Source: Reticulitermes speratus
Lineage: Eukaryota; Arthropoda; Insecta; Blattodea; Rhinotermitidae
Length of the DNA stretch: 64,000 nucleotides
Direction of reading: 5' to 3'
Assembly: GCA_021186555.1 (NCBI GenBank)
Contig: JAJKFL010000007.1
Coordinates: 3,408,501 to 3,472,500, forward strand
Part shown: piece after piece, positions 57,525-64,000 of the stretch
Layout of the letters: each line of letters begins with the position of its first letter
How positions within the stretch are numbered: the stretch's first letter is position 1
Position numbers and translations under genes: made by a program
The notes under the pieces: generated by a model
Seen by the model: the letters and a program-made list of their open reading frames with translations, nothing else
Databases searched by the model: none
What the model was told of the DNA's origin: nothing

Positions 57525-60450
57525 GTGGGCTCTTGTGAAGATTGCAATTAACCTTGCAGCTCCATAAATTGTAGGGAATTTGGCTAACTGAGGAACTATC
57601 AGCTTCTCAAGGACTCTGTCCCATGGAGTTAGTTTGGTCACAAGTTCCTTAAATTACACTGTGACTAATTACATTCTGCTACATAAAGCACAGCAAAGGG
57701 TTAATCAGGGAAACTAACTCAGCACTGTCATATGGCATGCTCCCAAAGGGCCCTTTTCAATACTACAAATGAACACACATGCCCATTATGTCCTTATTGT
57801 AAATTTGGAAGGTGAGGGAACCAAGCATGGAAAGAGCTAATATAAATATCTATACAATAAAAGAAGCTGTCTGTCTGTCTGCAGCAGTCATAGCTCATCA
57901 GGAAATAGAAATATAGGCTTGAAAATTTGGCTATAGTTTTACGATGACTAAGTAATGTGCTGTGCCAAGTATAATCAACATACAGGTACCTGTGCTTTAG
58001 TTGGCAATGCTGCACCATACTTTGTCAATAAAAAACTCATTACATGAATATTCAGTGAAAGTGTGATTTCATATGATCTGTCTAGAGCTTTTATATATAC
58101 GAACAGTTCAATTCAAAGGTCATCTGTAGAAATCATACCAAGAGATGGGAATTCAGAACTTCCTGTTGGAATTTCAATGTGCTTTACAGTAGATACAGTG
58201 CCAAAGAGTTATATGAGTGGCTAATCTGAACTTATCAACCAGATCACTTAAGAGAATGAGGGGACTTTCTTAGTTCTTGAAATTTAATAGCTCGAGAACA
58301 AAGTATGTTCCCCTAGGTTCTAGCAGGAAGGGTTAGCAGCATGGTGAAGGTACAACTGTCCCACGACAGTAAGGTGTGTGTGGAGTGGAGGTACAGGGCC
58401 AAGGATTCTTGATAGAGGTGAACTGTAGCAGCATGGAGGAATGCACATACAAATGCCAGACACGGACACTAAAATTCTTCTAGGAGGTGGGTCAACCCCA
58501 GTCTACAGCCTCCTCCTGTAAGTCTACTTCCATCACTTGGTCTCTCCAATGGTTGTTGATTACTGGACATAATTTTGTCATCTGCCTACATGAAACACTA
58601 CTCTGAAAGATTATGGCAAAACCGAGCATTTGAAATTCTTTCTTCGATTTAGGACACAAATTCTGTTTTCCAAGATCTCATGTTCTCACAGTGGTGTTGT
58701 GTTCTGCATTGTGATGCTGCTGAGTGGTTCCCACTGTTCCAAAGGACCACATTACCTTCATCTTCCATGGTTAGGCCCTGTGAAGTGGCAGGAACCATTT
58801 ACACAGTACCACAGCATCACATCCCAGACAACTTAGATCTGTAAATTCTATTCTGATTCAAAGTAAACAAAAAATTGTGTATACAGTTCTGAATAGTAAA
58901 CAGAATTAAAAACATCCCATGACACACTGAGCCTCGTCAGAACAGTAGATAATAACTTGTGAGCATGCATTTCATTCACACAAAGTGATCAAGATGCTCT
59001 CATGAATATTTGAAGTAAATGAACAGAATATACTTTTAATTTGCTAAGAAATTCAGTCTTTTCAGGACCTGGTATCACTGGTAGCATGCAGGTTATATCT
59101 GGTCAGTTCAAGCAGTAATTACATATAACACAGGAAACTATTCATTACATATGTTCCCATTACTGTCAGTGCACTTAACTGTGCATTTGAGGTGAGAACA
59201 TTTAACAGTGAACAGGTTTTCATGTTTGTGTTCGACAGATCACTGAACTTGTTTTTCTACCACTATTACAATAAAAGCATCATGGTACTTCCTTCCAGAA
59301 AACACGTTCAACAACCACCTCAAAATTAAATTTCCAAACTCAGCATAACTTGGCCTGAAGATATGAGTTGTGCTACCTGATTTAGAGGTTCATACAACAT
59401 AGCTGGGATGACATTTGCACAGAAGATTGGTTCCTTTAACGAAGCATATATGAAAACAGGAGAGAGCAAAAGTGTCCAACTGACTTCAACTTAAAAAAAT
59501 CTTTCTTCCTATATATGTGTATATATATATATAAATAGCAAGTACATTATAAAGTACTGTATCATTTCCAAGAAAACATGGTAGTTCCCAACTAAAGAGT
59601 AATCTACAAACACAAAGATGAGGAATTTCAATATTATATCACACCACAATAATGACATTACACATTCTGAAAACCCAGATCCCATATTACAAAAACTGGG
59701 ACCAAACACATGCTTCTGCTCTTTTGCCAACGACTATGGGTCAAAAAAACAGCAATTAGTCACGGGGACTGCGATGAGAGGACCCTCCCCTCCTTGCCCT
59801 CTCAAAGCTCCTCTGCCTCTGCCTCTCTCTCTCTCTCTCTCTCTGCCATGCATGTTCCCTGTTGTACCTGAAAACAACATTCAAACTACTATTAAAATAC
59901 AAAGAGCTTTGTTAAGTAAAAATGTATACAATAGAACTGTCTAAAACAAGTCCTGGGTTAGAAATGAGTGGGCTTTCACCAAAAAATGTATCAGGCCTGG
60001 AGAAAAAAATAAAAAAAACAATGACATGTTAAAACAAAAATAAAATAAAATAAGCCTATAACATCCCATGAGGGCAAAGGCCTCCTGCTATGTGCAGGGT
60101 GAGCTCTGAGAGTGCTCGCTAGGTGAGCTAGTCCTAGCAAGCATGCAATAAACATGAAAAAAAAACACAGCTATTGTAATCAAAAGTACAGTATTTTAAA
60201 AATTATTCTAAACAAAAAACAGTCCTACAAATTTAAACTTTTCATCAACTGAAACAATTAGTGTAAACTTTTTTTGAAGTTTGGTCAACTAGTTACTTAT
60301 GACACACATGTTGAGACAAAAACAACTCCTTGCAGACAAACTAGCTACACTAGCTGTAACGCCTGCCCCACAATGCCCACTAGTCTGAATGTAGATAAGT
60401 CTCCACACAGAGGCCATTTAACAAAAAGCATAAAGCTGTCTCTGTGTATG
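57525..60450. other. Long stretch without recognised gene
   Basis: Contains a (CT)n run at 59822-59844, an AT run at about 59517-59533, and a palindrome-family piece at 58690-58835 ending CATCACATCCCAGACAAC. No exon or transposase seen. Confidence 0.4.
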
Positions 60451-60454
60451 CCAT

Positions 60455-60650
60455 GAAGGTGCACTGGGCAGCACTGAACAGTGCCGTTACAGCTCGACAC
60501 ATTATTAAGCTCAGCACGAGATGGGTGAGTGGTGAATGGCCAGCTTCACACCCCAGTCACCCTACCCTTGGAGAAAAAGCCCCCAGTGCCCACTTAACTG
60601 GAGTCTAAGTGGGTCCCACAGCCAGTCTGGATGTCTGGAGAAAAGAAAAA
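60455..60650 (-). mobile_element. SINE copy, minus strand
   Basis: The reverse complement matches the body of the SINE at 33838-34113, including a CTGACTG/CTGGCTGTGGG, CCATTCACCACTCACC and GTGCTGAG order. The tRNA head is missing or unrecognisable. Confidence 0.5.
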
Positions 60651-60865
60651 TCTGATCTGGTGTGACACCACACTCAGAAGTATGTATGTCAGACTACATA
60701 ACATCACATCCAATGATACCACCATAGATACATATGTCTGACAACACAACATCACATGACTTTAGACAGTAATGTACAAGCCCACAGTACAGGCCCTGAA
60801 GCATTTGCACTGCAGTGAGTAGCAACAGCAATATAAAACTTTATGATAATGGAAGTGGTTCATAC

Positions 60866-60931
60866 CTTGACGTGGAGGCAGTGGCGTGATAGGGCTCAGC
60901 TGACCGTGCCCTCGTAGCTTGCAGAGTTGAA
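60866..60931 (-). CDS. Candidate exon on the minus strand
   Basis: On the minus strand TCTATTCCAG precedes 66 bases ending CAAG/GTATGA. Two phases are open, one giving QLCKLRGHGQLSPITPLPPR, the other a Ser/Ala-rich peptide. GC is higher than the flanks. Unrecognised; phase undetermined. Confidence 0.35.
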
Positions 60932-61239
60932 CTGGAATAGACATTAGAACTGAATCAACGGGCCACACGACCTATCGCACGCCACATACACACACAAGGT
61001 ATTAAGAGTGAATGCTACAAATGCAAAAACAACTTGCACAACATTCTGCTACTTCCACATTCTCCAACCCAACACGTTAATAAACAATCTTCTCACTTTT
61101 ACAAGTGAAACTGCTCTTGTATGGCATCACATGACAGCAGACACTAATGTACAAGCCCACAGTACTTTATTGAAATGAATATAACAGCAGAATGACCCTG
61201 ATGCATTTGCACTGCATTGAGTATGTAGGCCATTTCAGA

Positions 61240-61875
61240 AGTTTTGTGTATGATTTTATTGTAATAACAAAATACTAGATAAAAATACTGTTGATATTCC
61301 TGAATGTATACACATATGTCCTCTACTCAATGTAATCACCAGCACTGTCCACACACTTTTCCCATCTACGTGGTAAACGATCAATTGCAGCTCTGTATCC
61401 GTCACTGGTCAGACGCTATAAAGAGGCAGTGACAGCAGTGTTGATATTGTCTTCCGATTCAAATCGTTTTCCCCGAAGATGTTCTTTCACACGTGAAAAC
61501 AACCAATAATCACATGGGGCGAAATCTGGAGCGTAGGGAGGATGTGCAACACCACCCAGCCCCAACATTGCACCAGATTTTGCACATCACGATGGCGATG
61601 AAGTGTTGCGTTGTCCTGGAGCAAAGTGGCACCACGCTCCAGCAGTTCTGCTTGTTTACGGTGAAGAGCCGGCCTCACCTTATCCTGCAAGAGTGAGCAG
61701 TAATATGGGCCATTGGCCATGGAGCCAACTGGCACGGGATGGTCAAGCACAAGCCCAATACGGCTGAAGAACATGGCAGAGCACCCAGACTGCGCCGTGC
61801 AATTTTCTTCCTCGGTGACAGGGCACGCCATTCAGCATTCTGTTGTTTCAGCTGACGGTCAAATGAATGCATCCA
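61240..61875 (-). pseudogene. Mariner-type transposase, catalytic C-terminal part
   Basis: The minus strand encodes GSMANGPYYCSLLQDKVRPA, then LLERGATLLQDNATLHRHRD, the second catalytic Asp block (LLQDNA), then QNLVQCWGWVVLHILPTLQI. The third Asp block is frameshifted (SPHVIIGCF). A degenerate C-terminal end can be traced to about 61330. The N-terminal half is missing. Dead copy. Confidence 0.75.
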
Positions 61876-62200
61876 TCACTCATGAACCGTTAAAATGCAA
61901 TCGAGCAATGCATTGCACGTGTGGAATCAGCTTTGCACAAACTTTTCTTTTCCCCAAGCTGTTGGTGAGGATACAGTATACACTTGCTGGCGAGATACCG
62001 ACTTCTGATACAGCACAAGATAGGAAGTTATCCTCCAACAGTACATTACAACTACACTGCAAGCAGCCAGATGTCAAAATGGTGACTTACTACTCAGTCA
62101 AAGTTCTTTTGAGAATATGTTCTTTACACACATAATTTAACAGGTATGACTGCACTCTATTTCTAACTTCACTACTGTGTTTCACACACCAGTCACTTAC

Positions 62201-62279
62201 TTTAGAGGTGGCCGACAGTGACGGGGTGTTTCACTGTGTCCATCCTGTGTTCGAAGTGGAGCAGCAGCAGCTGGGCCTC
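62201..62279 (-). CDS. Candidate exon on the minus strand
   Basis: Acceptor TTTCACGTCCAG and donor AAA/GTAAGTG on the minus strand bound 79 GC-rich bases. The frame that stays open encodes an Ala/Pro/Arg-rich segment (GPAAAAPLRTQDGHSETPRH). It could splice to 60866-60931 in its second open phase. Weak evidence. Confidence 0.3.
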
Positions 62280-62394
62280 CTGGACGTGAAACAAAGAAAC
62301 TGTCAAACACAATCACACTCAGTCACCAGCAGTATTGCAAGTGTCCTCCCCTGTGATGACATGATGAAACTGCACACATGCAGCCAAGTTCCTT

Positions 62395-62720
62395 TCTTTG
62401 GAAGCTAAGAGTTCCTCATTTAGTCGAGAAATTTCCCACATTTTATGGAACCAAAAGGTTCATGACCATGTTCACAAGACCCCACCACCAGTCCCTATGC
62501 CACATCAGATTTATCCACTCCATTCCACCCTACTTCTTTAAGATCTATTTCAATATTATCCTTCCAACTAAGCCTAGGTCTTCCAAGCAGTCCACATTCT
62601 ACAAGTTTTACAACCAGAATCCTGGCTACATGTCTCTTCTCCCTGATTTGTGCCACATGCCCTGCTCATCTCCTTCTCCTTAATATTTTCATGTGAATAA
62701 CATTTCATGGGACCCAAATT
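62395..62720 (-). pseudogene. LINE 3' fragment
   Basis: The minus strand shows the degenerate end of the same LINE family as 12588-13146: a WKDNIEIDLKEVGW-like segment, then SCEHGHEPFGSIKCGKFL. Several stops and frameshifts. Confidence 0.65.
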
Positions 62721-62729
62721 GTAAAGTTT

Positions 62730-64000
62730 TCACAAATGTTCTTCCCTTAATGTGAGACTAAGCTTCATTACAAAAGCTAGGCATTGTGCATGTTCAAACA
62801 GTAGCTGAGGCTCTTCTTTAGCACCTCACTACAATTTCTATCCAGATTAACAAACAATACCCAATACAAATACAAACATTAATTCAAGATCGGAGCCAGA
62901 AGGCATCTGTGCTCATCAGGCAATGCTGATGACTATCAGTACATAAATCTCAATTAATATTTTCAATGCAAGAAATCACTTCCCAGAGTTTCAGAAAGCA
63001 CAGCATTGAAACTTATATAAATATAAGTGATTACATGTGAAATGAAAATTTAAAACTCAATGCCCAAACCTCACAATATTTGCTTCCTCCAAATTTTGTA
63101 CCAGTCAAAGAATGGAAAATTGAAAGGAACACATTCTCTGGCACTGACATGGAGTGTCAAAGCTCAGCAGCTGCAACATTTCTGTGCATAATGTGATGTA
63201 TCAGTCATAACTGTCATGCAGTTGGTATAATTAGCACAGCTGATACTCAGGCTAAAAATATGACAAAGTACCCAACACTGCTTCTGCACACACAGAGCAG
63301 TACAAGATCACTACTTTCACTATCTTATGTGGGGTGCCATGTTGTATGTCCTGCGCTACAATTCACAGACACTATATGGATAGTGATTGTAATACATGTA
63401 TTCTGACACACAGTGTTCATTTGCAAAATGCGTGTGTTTCGTGGAAAATCCATCCCTACAATTTTGTGTAAAACCACCCCACATATCAGAAGAAAGGAAT
63501 ATGTAGAAAAATTCACAGCCATTGCAAAAAATGAAGCACTGTATTCAAACAGAAACTGTGCTCTCTAGCTTTCAAAGAAATATTTCCGGAAATTGTGAGG
63601 TCTGCCTGCATGCTGGGCATTGGCACTTTGGGACTGTAACTTGCAGTAACTTGACTGAAATGCTGCGACAAAACAGACTACAAATTACTGATACATGCAG
63701 ACTTTGTACGACATATATCTGCAGCGACTGCAGCCCTACTGAGGGTCAATATTACTGAGGCAGTATGTTTTATGAAACTTCCATAAGTAACCATTATTAA
63801 AGTTAAAGACCAAATTCTAGCCTTGGTGACTACATTTAATTTTACAAATTCCAGTTCACGTAAATGTGTAAATTAAAAGCAAATGTTCCTGAAAGGAGAC
63901 TTCTACATACTTTCTAGCAGTATCTTCCAATAAGATGAGAGCTCAAATTTATCCTGCGTGTGTACAGATCCATTTATAAATACCTTCTGATAGTTTACAA
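62730..64000. other. No gene recognised to the window end
   Basis: AT-rich with frames up to 78 codons. Nothing supports a gene or an element. Confidence 0.4.

Overview
This is eukaryotic nuclear DNA, AT-rich and dominated by transposons and tandem repeats, and almost certainly from an insect. The evidence is the mix of elements: mariner and Tc1/mariner-type transposons with TA target duplications, BEL/Pao LTR retrotransposon remains, CR1/Jockey-, R1- and RTE-like LINEs, and tRNA-headed SINEs. By general impression the repeat proteins resemble those of cockroach or termite genomes; that is inference. There is no operon logic. Host genes appear only as small exons with AG/GT splice borders in long introns, and the order and orientation of genes is known only where exon phases link up.

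Layout. 1-16 kb: one possible exon (358-513), transposase and SINE remnants, and a run of minisatellites (23, 29, 61, 35, 88 and 29 bp units), the largest being a 2.75 kb array of 61-bp units at 7.13-9.88 kb. 16.2-19.5 kb and 31.0-35.3 kb: two blocks of a plus-strand gene that I do not recognise. Each block holds two copies of a four-exon cassette (A-B-C-D) whose exons mostly begin and end in phase 1. The second block continues into two terminal exons that encode an Arg/Glu/Ser-rich tail, a stop codon at 34979 and a poly(A) signal. 19.5-31 kb: mariner and LINE fragments, a SINE with clear target-site duplications, a rearranged BEL/Pao element, a three-unit tRNA-like repeat, and the left arm of a 0.95 kb inverted repeat whose right arm lies just past the gene's poly(A) signal.

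36-41 kb: a 49-bp tandem repeat, two related CR1/Jockey-like LINE copies on the minus strand, and a 561-bp TA-flanked mini-transposon. 41.3-44.4 kb: exons of the structure-specific endonuclease MUS81 in correct order and splice phase, but with nonsense codons, so a decayed copy or an assembly problem. A 100-base gap follows at 44649-44748. 45-50 kb: an internally deleted RTE-like LINE and a nearly intact 1329-bp mariner with both terminal inverted repeats. 50.2-53.7 kb: a 3.5 kb array made of CAGTG-type words that leaves all three minus frames open over long stretches. 54-64 kb: a LINE endonuclease, further LINE, SINE and mariner pieces, and two weak minus-strand exon candidates.

The most unusual item is the cassette gene. 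Its exon phases are consistent across blocks, and two adjacent frame changes (in D1 and A2) cancel, so the first block still reads through with one repeat segment translated in a different frame.
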